Under the pieces are notes generated by a model that was given only the letters and a program-made list of their open reading frames with translations, ran no database searches and had not been told where the DNA came from. DNA of 52,799 nt from PNC22 sp035654175 (lineage in GTDB: Bacteria; Planctomycetota; Phycisphaerae; Phycisphaerales; UBA1924): the NCBI GenBank assembly GCA_035654175.1, contig DASRXL010000235.1, positions 1-52,799 on the forward strand, given 5' to 3'. Position 1 is the first letter of the stretch. Every line of letters starts with the position of its first letter. Below are positions 42,420 through 49,879 of the stretch, piece after piece. Both the position numbers and the translations under genes were made by a program.

Positions 42420-44065
42420 TGGGTGGGCCCTGAGGTGGCGGGGCCCTCGCTCGCGCTTCGGGCTCTGTAAGCCTCGCTCGCGCTTCGGGCTCTGTTGGCG
42501 GGCGTGCCGAGCTGGCAGACGGCGAAGGCGCCGGCGACGCCGAGCACGAGGTGCCAGGGCCAGGCGAGCTTGACCTCGGCGAGGCGGAAGTCGCCTTCGA
42601 TCGCCGGGGTGGCGCGGGTGAAGGGCAGAAGATCGGTCCACCACGCCCAGACGCCGGGCTGGCAGGCGAGCACGATGAGGAATCCGACCACGAACGCGCC
42701 GAGGCTCGAAGCGGTGCTGCCGCGCCGGGTGAAGAGCGCCGAGAGGAAGACCGCGGCGAGGCCCGACCACGCGAACGTCATGACGCCGAGCGCGAAGTCG
42801 ATGAGCGTCTGCTTCTCGCTGTCATGCCACAGGATGCACAGGCCCGCGACCACGCCGAGCAGGATGCCCCAGCCGACGACGGCGAGCCGGCCGGCACGCA
42901 GGTAGTGGCGCTCGGAGCGGCCGGGCAGGGCGGGCTTGTAGAAGTCCTCGATCGACGTCGCGGCGAGGGAGTTGACGCTGCCCAGCGCGGCGGCGAAGAG
43001 CCCCGCGATCATCAGGCCGGAGAGGCCGGGAGGCATCTCGTGGATGATGAAGCTCAGGAAGACCTGGCGGGAGTCGTCGATCGGGTAGTCGGGCGCGGCG
43101 GCGCCCATGAGGTCGGGGCGGCTGTAGAACACCCACAGCAGGAGGCCCACCGCAAGAAAGAGGGCGACCACGGGGACGCCGATCACGATGCCCAGGATCG
43201 CGGAGCGTCCGCCGGCGATCGCGTTCCGGCAGGTGAGCATGCGCTGCACCATGTCCTGGTCGGTGCCGTAGGACGCGATCCCCATCAGCGTGAACGCGAT
43301 GAGCGCTGTCCAGAGGGTGTACGGTCGGTCGGGCCGGGTCGAGAGGTCGATGAGCTGGAGCTTGGACTCTTCGCCTCCGGTCGGCGCGCCGAGGGCGCTC
43401 ACGATCTCGGCGGGGCCGAGCGGGATCTTCGCGAGCAGTACGGCGATCGCGGCCGCGGCCGCGACGACGAAGACGAGGCTCTGCATCACGTCCACCCAGA
43501 TGACGGTGCGCATGCCGCCGGCAAGGGTGTAGACGATGCTGATGACCGTGAAGATGGCGATGGAGCCGCCGAGCTGCGCCGTTGTGAAGTCGTCGCCGAA
43601 GAGGATCACGGCGGCGGGGAGCGCGCCGATGTAGACGCGGGCGCCGGAGGCGAGGGTGCGTCCGAACAGGAACATGAGGCCCGCCGCGCGCTTCGTGACC
43701 GGGCCGAACCGGTCGTCGAGCAGCTCGTACACGGTGGTCGCGCCGCGCCGGTAGCAGGCGGGGACGACCGCATACGCCACGATGAAAATCGAGAGCAGGC
43801 CGCCGATGTTCGTGGAGAGATAGGTGAGGTCGCCGAGGTAGCTGTTCTGGGGAGCGCCGATGAAGGTCGCGGCGGAGAGGGCGGTGGCCAGGATGGACGC
43901 CGCGACCGCCCACACGGGCATCTGCCGCCCGGCGAGGAAGTAGTCGCTGGTGGTCTTCTGGCGGCGCGTGAAGACGAAGCCGACGGCGACGAGGGCCGCG
44001 GCGTAGGCGGCGAGCACGGTCCAGTCGAGCGGGCCGAAGGTTGCGCCCGGGTCTGCGTCCTGCAT
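42416..44065 (-). CDS. Sodium:solute symporter (SSS family)
   Basis: This 549-aa membrane protein has about 13 hydrophobic helices and the SSS landmarks: WTVLAAYAAALVAVGFVFTRRQ, TTSDYFLAGRQMPVW, ATALSAATFIGAPQNSY, YTLAGGMRTVIWVDVMQ, and GLFAAALGSVNSLAATSIEDFYK. It likely imports a sugar with Na+. The operon with GH20 and MurQ suggests N-acetylmuramic acid or a GlcNAc-containing disaccharide; Tannerella forsythia is known to use an SSS-type MurNAc transporter next to murQ. The extreme C-terminus (RARSASEAYRARSASEG) is encoded by two copies of a dispersed 23-bp repeat and is probably dispensable. TACCCT ends 6 nt before the ATG. Confidence 0.88.
   Translation of the reverse strand: MQDADPGATFGPLDWTVLAAYAAALVAVGFVFTRRQKTTSDYFLAGRQMPVWAVAASILATALSAATFIGAPQNSYLGDLTYLSTNIGGLLSIFIVAYAVVPACYRRGATTVYELLDDRFGPVTKRAAGLMFLFGRTLASGARVYIGALPAAVILFGDDFTTAQLGGSIAIFTVISIVYTLAGGMRTVIWVDVMQSLVFVVAAAAAIAVLLAKIPLGPAEIVSALGAPTGGEESKLQLIDLSTRPDRPYTLWTALIAFTLMGIASYGTDQDMVQRMLTCRNAIAGGRSAILGIVIGVPVVALFLAVGLLLWVFYSRPDLMGAAAPDYPIDDSRQVFLSFIIHEMPPGLSGLMIAGLFAAALGSVNSLAATSIEDFYKPALPGRSERHYLRAGRLAVVGWGILLGVVAGLCILWHDSEKQTLIDFALGVMTFAWSGLAAVFLSALFTRRGSTASSLGAFVVGFLIVLACQPGVWAWWTDLLPFTRATPAIEGDFRLAEVKLAWPWHLVLGVAGAFAVCQLGTPANRARSASEAYRARSASEGPATSGPTQ
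42445..42494 (-). repeat. Two copies of the dispersed 23-bp repeat in the symporter C-terminus
   Basis: Identical 23-mers at 42445-42467 and 42472-42494 (CCTCGCTCGCGC then TTCGGGCTCTG on the plus strand), separated by 4 bp, give the RARSASE peptide repeat. A third copy, with one mismatch, lies in the GH38-like gene at 14444. Confidence 0.75.
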
Positions 44066-44071
44066 AGGCGG

Positions 44072-44077
44072 AGGGTA
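44072..44077 (-). promoter_or_regulatory. Leaderless -10 box (TACCCT) of the salvage operon
   Basis: TACCCT on the minus strand ends 6 nt before the symporter ATG (spacer CCGCCT). No Shine-Dalgarno is present, so the whole operon would start from a leaderless mRNA. Confidence 0.5.
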
Positions 44078-44125
44078 CAGCGGCGGGGCGGGGCCCGCCG
44101 CGGGCCGGGCCGGCGACGGGATCGA

Positions 44126-44131
44126 TACGCT
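44126..44131 (+). promoter_or_regulatory. Leaderless -10 box (TACGCT) of cinA
   Basis: TACGCT ends 5 nt before the cinA ATG. It is divergent from the symporter promoter, 48 bp away. Confidence 0.5.
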
Positions 44132-44136
44132 CCGGC

Positions 44137-45522
44137 ATGGCGCAGACGCACTCCCGGGCCATCGTGCTCTCGATCGGTGACGAGCTCGTCCTCGGCCAGT
44201 CGCTGGACACGAACTCCCGATGGCTATCGGAGCGGCTGCTCGATCGGGGCGTGGCGGTGGTGCGCCACGTGACGGTGGCGGACGACGCGCACGCGATCGC
44301 TTCGGAGATCGGCCGCGCCTCGGGGGATGCGGAACTGGTCGTGGTGACCGGCGGGCTGGGGCCGACCATGGACGACCTGACGCGGGAGGCGCTCGCCGGG
44401 GCGATGGGGGACGAGCTGGTGGAGGACGGCGCGGCGCTCGCGCAGGTCAGGGCGTGGTTCAGCACGCGCGGGAGGGAGATGCCGGCGCCGAACCGCGTGC
44501 AGGCGCTGCGCCCGGCGCGGGCGGAATGTCTCGGGAACACGGCGGGCACCGCGCCGGGGCTCCGCGCGGCGATCGGGCGGGCGGACGTGTTCTGCCTGCC
44601 CGGCCCGCCGCGGGAGATGCGCCCGATGTTCGAGCGGTTCGTGGCCCCGGCGCTGCGCCCCTCGCGCGAGGTGCGGGCGCGGATCGTGCGCACGTTCGGG
44701 CTCGGCGAGTCGCGCGTGGCGGAGCTGCTGGGCGACCTGATGGATCGCGACCGGAATCCGCTGGTCGGGACGACCGCGAGCGCGGGCGTGGTGACCGTGC
44801 GGATGCGGTGGGAGGGAGCGCGGGGAGCAGACCCGCCCCGAAGCGATGCGGCATCGGGGCCTGGAACGGCCCCGTTCTGGGGCGATGGGGCGATCGACGA
44901 TACTGAGCGCCGGGTGCGCGCGGCGCTGGGCGCGGCGGTGTTCACTCCGATCGGGGGAGATGGAGACCAGGAGCTTGCGGCGGTCGTGGTGGATCTGCTG
45001 AGGTCGCGGGGTGAGAGGCTCGCTGTCGCGGAGAGCTGCACCGGCGGACTGGTCGGTTCACTGATAACGGCGGTGTCCGGATCGTCGGCGGCGTTCACGG
45101 GCGGGTGGATCACGTACACGAACGCGATGAAGGCGGGGGAGCTCGGCGTGCCTCAGGACATGTTCGCGGAGGTGCAGGCCGGCGCTCCCGGAGCAGTTTC
45201 GGGCGAGGTCGCTCGCATGATGGCGGCTGGCGCGCTCACGCGGGCGACCCACGAGATCGGCGGCGCCGCGGGCGTGCATCATGCGCTGGCCGTGACCGGC
45301 ATCGCAGGCCCGGACGGCGGCAGCGAGGCCAAGCCCGTCGGCACGGTCTGGGTTTGCCGGGCGAGCGGCGATGGGACGGTGGACTGTCGCCGGTTCCACT
45401 TTGGCGGCGGTCGAGACTCGGTGCGCGAGTGGTCCGCGGTGACCGCGCTCGGCATGCTGCGCCTGAAGCTCGACGGGCAAGACCTCAAGCTCCCGGGTGA
45501 ACAAGAACGGTGGCGGGCGTAA
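44137..45522 (+). CDS. cinA: CinA-family protein (pyrophosphatase/NMN deamidase)
   Basis: This 461-aa protein joins the two CinA domains. The N-terminal MoCF/COG1058 domain has SIGDELVLGQSLDTNS and VTGGLGPTMDDLTREA, linked to ADP-ribose pyrophosphatase activity. The C-terminal PncC domain has AVAESCTGGLVGSLIT (catalytic Ser) and AVTGIAGPDGGSEAKPVGTVW, and converts NMN to nicotinate mononucleotide in pyridine-nucleotide recycling. Between them is a Pro/Gly-rich insert (GARGADPPRSDAASG) of about 25 residues that looks like a lineage-specific linker. Length and order are normal. The start is leaderless-like. It is convergent with nothing; tRNA-Phe follows 140 bp downstream with its own promoter. 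Confidence 0.93.
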   Translation: MAQTHSRAIVLSIGDELVLGQSLDTNSRWLSERLLDRGVAVVRHVTVADDAHAIASEIGRASGDAELVVVTGGLGPTMDDLTREALAGAMGDELVEDGAALAQVRAWFSTRGREMPAPNRVQALRPARAECLGNTAGTAPGLRAAIGRADVFCLPGPPREMRPMFERFVAPALRPSREVRARIVRTFGLGESRVAELLGDLMDRDRNPLVGTTASAGVVTVRMRWEGARGADPPRSDAASGPGTAPFWGDGAIDDTERRVRAALGAAVFTPIGGDGDQELAAVVVDLLRSRGERLAVAESCTGGLVGSLITAVSGSSAAFTGGWITYTNAMKAGELGVPQDMFAEVQAGAPGAVSGEVARMMAAGALTRATHEIGGAAGVHHALAVTGIAGPDGGSEAKPVGTVWVCRASGDGTVDCRRFHFGGGRDSVREWSAVTALGMLRLKLDGQDLKLPGEQERWRA

Positions 45523-45605
45523 CGCCGGGCGGATTCCCCGGTCCGCCTGATCGATGCCGCCGTCGCGGATTCTCGGTCCTTGGTCGGGTGGTGGGCCGCT
45601 GCGGC

Positions 45606-45633
45606 TTGACGGGTGGGGGCCGGGTGGTATTGT
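45606..45633 (+). promoter_or_regulatory. Sigma70 promoter of tRNA-Phe
   Basis: TTGACG (45606-45611), 16-nt spacer, TATTGT (45628-45633). This is the best consensus match in the window and lies about 30 nt upstream of the tRNA, as expected for a stable-RNA gene. Confidence 0.65.
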
Positions 45634-45662
45634 TCGTGCGCCGGGCCCAGCCCGGCGGGTTC

Positions 45663-45735
45663 GGGTAGGTAGCTCAGTTGGTAGAGCATCGCACTGAAAA
45701 TGCGAGGGTCGCCGGTTCAAGTCCGGCCCTGCCCA
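45663..45735 (+). tRNA. tRNA-Phe (GAA)
   Basis: A full 73-nt cloverleaf can be folded. The acceptor stem GGGTAGG/CCTGCCC has one T-G wobble, the D arm is GCTC-AGTTGGTAGA-GC, the anticodon stem TCGCA/TGCGA carries loop CTGAAAA with anticodon GAA, and the T arm is GCCGG-TTCAAGT-CCGGC. The discriminator base is A. The 3' CCA is not encoded, so it must be added after transcription. Confidence 0.97.
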
Positions 45736-45739
45736 TTGT

Positions 45740-45776
45740 CCGGGGGTCCGCAGCGCGGGCCCCCGGTTGCTTTATT
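45740..45776 (+). terminator. Intrinsic terminator of tRNA-Phe
   Basis: A 12-bp stem with one T-G pair (CCGGGGGTCCGC / GCGGGCCCCCGG, 45740-45766) and an AGC loop is followed by TTGCTTTATT. It starts 5 nt after the tRNA. Confidence 0.85.
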
Positions 45777-45778
45777 GA

Positions 45779-46603
45779 TCAGGCGTCGATGAGGCGGCGG
45801 CGGAGGAAGTCGGTCGCGGCGTTCTTCGCGTCGTTGCCGAAGCGGCCGAAGCCGGCGTGCTCGTCGGGGGCGCCCGTGTCGGCGAACGTGAGGAGCTCCA
45901 CCTGCTGTGGGTCGGCGCCCCGCGCGCTGTAGAGCGAGCGCAGGTCTTCGATGAATCGCCGCTGGGTGTCGATCGGGACGACGCGGTCGGTCGCGGCGTG
46001 GAGCGCGAGCAAGGGAATGGGACGCCAACCATCCATGTGAAGCGACGGGTCGATCGCCTCGACGAGCCCGCGCGGGTGGTCGATCGGCCACGGGCGGCGG
46101 CTGGTTTCGGGCGGAGGGAAGTAGAGGTCGGTCAGTCGGCCGCTCGTGGCCTCGACCACTGCCGCGACGAAAGGGTGGGGATCGCAGAGCCGGCGGAGCG
46201 TGACCATGCCGCCCGCGGACATGCCGCCGAGGGCGAGGCGGTCGAGGTCGAACGCGGGGCCGTACGCGGGATCGGCGAGCGCTTCGACGACCTGGTCCAC
46301 CTCCGCAATCGCCTGCGTCACGACTGCGACCGTGTGGACCGGGTCGTGGAGCTTGGGCCCGGGGCGTTCGCCGTGCCCTGGGAGGTCGACGGCGCAGACG
46401 CCGATGCCGGCGCGGATGAGACGGAGATAGCGGCCGGGATCAAGCTCCTTCGAGACGGTGCGGCCGTGCCACCAGATGAGGACGGGCGCGGGCGTCCGCC
46501 AGTCGGGGTGCGCGAGGACGGCGGGGATCTCACCCGGCCCGAGGCGCACGTTGCGCGACCGCTCGGCGAGGGCGCTTGGGAATGCGGCGAAGCGGGGGTG
46601 CAT
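45779..46603 (-). CDS. Alpha/beta hydrolase (dienelactone hydrolase / acyl-peptidase-like)
   Basis: This 274-aa protein has the alpha/beta-hydrolase order: oxyanion-hole region LIWWHGRTVSKELDPG (near residue 43), VCAVDLPGHGERPGP, nucleophile elbow GGMSAGGMV (Ser near residue 130), an acidic residue in LLALHAATDRVVPID and a candidate catalytic His in DEHAGFG near residue 250. No signal peptide. The natural substrate (ester, lactone or peptide) cannot be told. It converges on the tRNA terminator. The start is not strongly marked; ATG 46603 is the first that precedes the conserved part and TCC-rich sequence upstream gives no clear Shine-Dalgarno. Confidence 0.8.
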   Translation of the reverse strand: MHPRFAAFPSALAERSRNVRLGPGEIPAVLAHPDWRTPAPVLIWWHGRTVSKELDPGRYLRLIRAGIGVCAVDLPGHGERPGPKLHDPVHTVAVVTQAIAEVDQVVEALADPAYGPAFDLDRLALGGMSAGGMVTLRRLCDPHPFVAAVVEATSGRLTDLYFPPPETSRRPWPIDHPRGLVEAIDPSLHMDGWRPIPLLALHAATDRVVPIDTQRRFIEDLRSLYSARGADPQQVELLTFADTGAPDEHAGFGRFGNDAKNAATDFLRRRLIDA

Positions 46604-46813
46604 GGGGCATGGAAGGAGCGAGGCAGCGAGGCAGCGAGGCAGCGTCGGACACTATTCCTTCGCAACCACGATGTCGAAGGCGCAAGCACGATGTCGAAGG
46701 CGAAGGTCTGCTGAGCGGCCGCGGCCGACAGCGTTCGGGAACATCGGCCGGCGGGCGCTTCCGGCGGCAGGCGAGCCCGTGTTGGCGCCCTGGTGCTCAC
46801 TAGGCGGCCCGCA
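46604..46813. repeat. Intergenic stretch with two short tandem repeats
   Basis: Between two minus-strand genes there are three GAGGCAGC units (about 46620-46643) and a 20-bp direct tandem repeat at 46661-46680 and 46681-46700 with one mismatch (core CACGATGTCGAAGG). No gene is supported. Confidence 0.6.
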
Positions 46814-48268
46814 TCAGATCGCGAGCCGCTCACCCCGTTCGACTCGCGCGCTCAGCGCACGGCCGCGCAGGTCCGCGGCCTCGACCGCCACCAACGGGCT
46901 CAGCTCGACGGTGCAGTCGGGGACGCGCTCCATCGATCCGTCCGGACGGCGCCGCTCCGCCCACGGGATCTCGACGCCCGCGGCCCCGAGCCAGCGGACG
47001 GCGCGGAGCGTCTGGATTTCGCGGCTGCTCTCCGGGCTGTCCACCCCCTCGGCGTTCTTGATGGGCGCGAACTCCTCCACGCGATCGGCCTCGTAGACGA
47101 TCGACCTCTCGGCGAGCGGGATGGCGTCGAAGACGAAGCGCTCGAGCTTGACGCCGTTCGGTCTGGCGGGCTCGACGCGCTCGCCGGTGTCGAGGTCGAT
47201 GTACGGGATCTTCTTCTCCGCGCGGTGGTAGGGGAGGGCGAACTCCGGGTCGGAGTTGACCTTCTCGACGAAGTCCACGCCGAGGATGTGGATTGCCGGA
47301 CTGCCCGCGATGAAGCGCAGCGTTCCATCGGGCCCCCGCTCGCGCTGGCGCTCCATCGGGAGATCGGAGTATTCGATGACCTGGAGCTTGCCGTCGGCGA
47401 TGCAGAACACCCCGACCTTCTCCTCGGGGTAGGCCTTGGCGAGCATCTTGCTCGACATCTCTCCGGAAGAGTCCGGGGCCGCGTCGTGCAGCCCGAGGAA
47501 CACCGGATCGGCGACACGGACGATCGGGTTGTCCACCTGGAAGTAGCTGATGTGGCGGACGCCGCGCCCGCGCATGTCGTCGAGGGCGCCCGAGACCTTC
47601 AGCGCCTTGAGCGAGCCGCCGTGGCCGTCGGGGTTGGTGGCGATCTCGTGCTTCCTCGCCAGGAGCATCCGGCCCGTGGCCATGTCGAAGCTGGGCATCA
47701 TGCCCTGTGGGAAAAACAGCACCCCGCCGCGATCGAGTCCGAACCAGCGGTGCTCCTCGAAGAAGGCGATGGTCGAGTCGTGGTTCTGCGGGCTGGTCAT
47801 GATGTACCACGGGGGCGTCGCGCCGTACTTCTGCCCCGTCTTGCGGATGCCCTCGGCGAAGAACTGGAAGAGCGGGCGCCCCGTGATTGCGCCCGCGGGG
47901 TAGCAGCCCTTGGGGCCCTCGTAGCCCAGACGCGTGCCCTGCCCGCCGGCCACGGTGAAGCACGCGACCCGACCGGCGCGGAGGAGCTCCTCGCCCCGGG
48001 CGCGGTAGGCGCGTTCGTCCCACGGGCGGACGGGGCTCGAGGGCGAGTGGGGGTAGTACGGGGCGGGCTGGATGTCGTCGGGGAGCTTGGCTTCGGCTCT
48101 CCGCTTTACATAAGTTGAAACCAGCTCGGGGATCGCCGGCAGGTCCAGCTCGGCGAGCTGGGCGAACAACGCGGCCCGGTCGGCCGGCGCCAGCTCGTCC
48201 GCGAAGCGCAGCACATGCCCCTGACCGATCCCATCCAATCTGGCGCGCAGCTCCCCGGGGTCAGTCAT
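46814..48268 (-). CDS. UDPGP-family uridylyltransferase (UAP/UGP type)
   Basis: This 484-aa protein belongs to the eukaryote-like UDPGP type 1 family, which makes UDP-GlcNAc, UDP-GalNAc or UDP-glucose from UTP and the sugar-1-phosphate. The nucleotide-binding loop is FTVAGGQGTRLGYEGPKGCYP (near residue 110), with sugar-site segments SPQNHDSTIAFFEEH, FFPQGMMPSFD and YFQVDNPIVRVADP. The UAP-like length and the conserved NGVKLERFVFDAIPLAE near the C-terminus favour UDP-N-acetylhexosamine pyrophosphorylase. The ATG has GAGGAG 9 nt upstream and a TACGCT box about 52 nt away; the frame is open further upstream but overlaps rpe on the other strand. Located near murQ/GH20 only loosely, so a link to amino-sugar metabolism is suggestive. 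Confidence 0.85.
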   Translation of the reverse strand: MTDPGELRARLDGIGQGHVLRFADELAPADRAALFAQLAELDLPAIPELVSTYVKRRAEAKLPDDIQPAPYYPHSPSSPVRPWDERAYRARGEELLRAGRVACFTVAGGQGTRLGYEGPKGCYPAGAITGRPLFQFFAEGIRKTGQKYGATPPWYIMTSPQNHDSTIAFFEEHRWFGLDRGGVLFFPQGMMPSFDMATGRMLLARKHEIATNPDGHGGSLKALKVSGALDDMRGRGVRHISYFQVDNPIVRVADPVFLGLHDAAPDSSGEMSSKMLAKAYPEEKVGVFCIADGKLQVIEYSDLPMERQRERGPDGTLRFIAGSPAIHILGVDFVEKVNSDPEFALPYHRAEKKIPYIDLDTGERVEPARPNGVKLERFVFDAIPLAERSIVYEADRVEEFAPIKNAEGVDSPESSREIQTLRAVRWLGAAGVEIPWAERRRPDGSMERVPDCTVELSPLVAVEAADLRGRALSARVERGERLAI

Positions 48269-48370
48269 CGATGCACTCCTCAAAAGGGGACGCCACCGCT
48301 CCGCGCGGAGCCGCAAGAGACAGCGTAGAGCCCCGCCCCTGAAGCGTCCCCCGCCGAGGTCCGGGCGGTG

Positions 48371-48376
48371 TAGAGT
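48371..48376 (+). promoter_or_regulatory. Leaderless -10 box (TAGAGT) of rpe
   Basis: TAGAGT ends 6 nt before the rpe ATG, with no Shine-Dalgarno. Confidence 0.5.
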
Positions 48377-48382
48377 CGGCGC

Positions 48383-49066
48383 ATGCAGAGCTTCTTCCGG
48401 GCCCCGCCCCGCCTGCCGCTCGTCGCCCCGTCGATCCTCTCGTCGGACTTCGCGAACCTTGCCGCGGATTGCCGCGACGCGCTCGCAGCCGGCGGCGACC
48501 TGCTGCACGTCGACGTGATGGACGGGCACTTCGTGCCCAACCTGACGCTGGGGCCGGCGCTCACGCGTTCTCTCCACCGAGCTCTTCCCGGGGCGTTCCT
48601 CGACGTTCACCTTATGGTGCGCGATCCGGGCGTGTTCGTCGGCCCGTTCATCGAGGCCGGGGCCGGCAACATCACCTTCCACGTCGAGGCCATCGGGCTG
48701 GAGGGGTGCGTCCGCCTCGCGGAGCGGGTGCGTGGGATGGGGGCGACGGCGGGGATCGCGATCAATCCACCGACCCAGGTCCGGGACCTGCTGGGTTCGT
48801 TGGACGCGTTCGATCTCATCCTGGTGATGAGCGTGAATCCCGGCTTCGGCGGGCAGGCGTTCATCCCCGAGGTCCTGGCCAAAACCAGGGAGATCAGCCC
48901 GAGGCTCCGGCCGGAGCAGCGGCTGGAGATGGATGGGGGAATCTCCCCCGAGACGGCGCCTGCGGTCCGGGAAGCGGGGTGCGATGTCCTGGTCGCCGGT
49001 TCCTCGCTGTTCGGACGCCCGTCCGCCGAACGTCGCTCCCTGATCCGGGCGATCCGCGGGGCTTGA
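48383..49066 (+). CDS. rpe: Ribulose-phosphate 3-epimerase
   Basis: This 227-aa TIM-barrel enzyme interconverts ribulose-5-phosphate and xylulose-5-phosphate in the pentose phosphate pathway. Motifs: VAPSILSSDF near residue 14, metal/acid-base HVDVMDGHFVPN near residue 43, DVHLMVRDP, VMSVNPGFGGQAF near 149, and the second catalytic Asp in EMDGGISPE. Length is typical. It is divergent from the uridylyltransferase gene and followed 150 bp later by the phosphatase-like gene, which has its own TAGACT box at 49130-49135. Confidence 0.95.
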   Translation: MQSFFRAPPRLPLVAPSILSSDFANLAADCRDALAAGGDLLHVDVMDGHFVPNLTLGPALTRSLHRALPGAFLDVHLMVRDPGVFVGPFIEAGAGNITFHVEAIGLEGCVRLAERVRGMGATAGIAINPPTQVRDLLGSLDAFDLILVMSVNPGFGGQAFIPEVLAKTREISPRLRPEQRLEMDGGISPETAPAVREAGCDVLVAGSSLFGRPSAERRSLIRAIRGA

Positions 49067-49215
49067 GTCCGAATACACCCCGAAAATACCCCCTCCACTG
49101 GCCCGAAGGACGGTCGGTCGGCCTAGTGCTAGACTAGCGGTCAGCAACTCGGGGCTGGACAGCCCCCTGCGGCCGGGAGTCGGAACGACGGAGTCGGCTG
49201 TTTGCACACCCCGCC

Positions 49216-49851
49216 ATGCCGAAATCAAACCACATCAAAGTGCTGCTCGTCCGGTCAGGCCCTAACGAATGGGACCGCACGGGGAGACTGAGCGGTTCTG
49301 CGGATCTGCCGCTGGCGGAGGACGGAGCGGAGGATGTCACCCGCCTCGCCGCGGGGTTGGCGCCGGGCTGCATCGCCCGGGTGTGTTGCGGCCCCGAGGA
49401 GTCGGCGCAGGTGACGGCGGACTTGATCGCGCGCCAGGTCGGCGTGCGAGCGAGAATCAAGCCGGAGCTGCACGAGATCGGGCTGGGGCGCTGGGAGGGG
49501 ATGGCGGCGACGGACGCGGAGGGCCGTTACGGATCCACCTACCGGCAGTGGCGGGAGAATCCGACCGGGGTCGTCCCGCCCGGCGGAGAGATGATTACAG
49601 ACGCCGCGGAGAGGATCATCCCGGAGATTCGGGACGTGCTGGCCCGGTGCAAGGCGGACGATTCCTGTGGTGTCTGCTTGGTGCTCCGTCCGATGGCATT
49701 TGGATTGGTGCGTTGCTGGCTGCGCGGCGACGAGCTTTCGTCGCTGTGGGCGGCGGCGGAGACGGAGGAGGGGTTCGAGTGGTTCCTCGTGGATCGCTCG
49801 CTGGTTCGTAGCGGGGGATTGGCGCCCGGCGCGGTCCGGGACGCGGTCTAG
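49216..49851 (+). CDS. Histidine-phosphatase-fold protein lacking catalytic histidines
   Basis: This 211-aa protein aligns over its whole length with the phosphoglycerate mutase/histidine phosphatase branch: LLVRSGPNEWDRTGRLSGSA, DLPLAEDGAEDVTRLA, ELHEIGLGRWEGM and the late LVLRPMAFGLVRCWL. The RHG signature is RSG, so the phospho-accepting His is Ser, and the second catalytic His (normally in an SHG-type motif) is replaced by Arg-Pro. It should not be a phosphatase; it may be a regulatory or scaffolding pseudoenzyme. It lies 28 bp upstream of accD in the same direction and is probably co-transcribed with accD and lnt. The gene looks intact, with normal codon use, so it is not simply decaying. 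Confidence 0.75.
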   Translation: MPKSNHIKVLLVRSGPNEWDRTGRLSGSADLPLAEDGAEDVTRLAAGLAPGCIARVCCGPEESAQVTADLIARQVGVRARIKPELHEIGLGRWEGMAATDAEGRYGSTYRQWRENPTGVVPPGGEMITDAAERIIPEIRDVLARCKADDSCGVCLVLRPMAFGLVRCWLRGDELSSLWAAAETEEGFEWFLVDRSLVRSGGLAPGAVRDAV

Positions 49852-49879
49852 GACGGCTTGACCAAGGGGCGAGCGAGCA

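Noticed and set aside
42420..42770. N-terminal extension of the GH20 frame
   Set aside because: It overlaps the symporter gene and is Arg/Pro-rich without domain features; the ATGA overlap at 42416-42419 is a typical operon junction.
45528..45547. Terminator of cinA
   Set aside because: GGCGGA/TCCGCC gives only a 6-bp stem with an 8-nt loop and no T-run.
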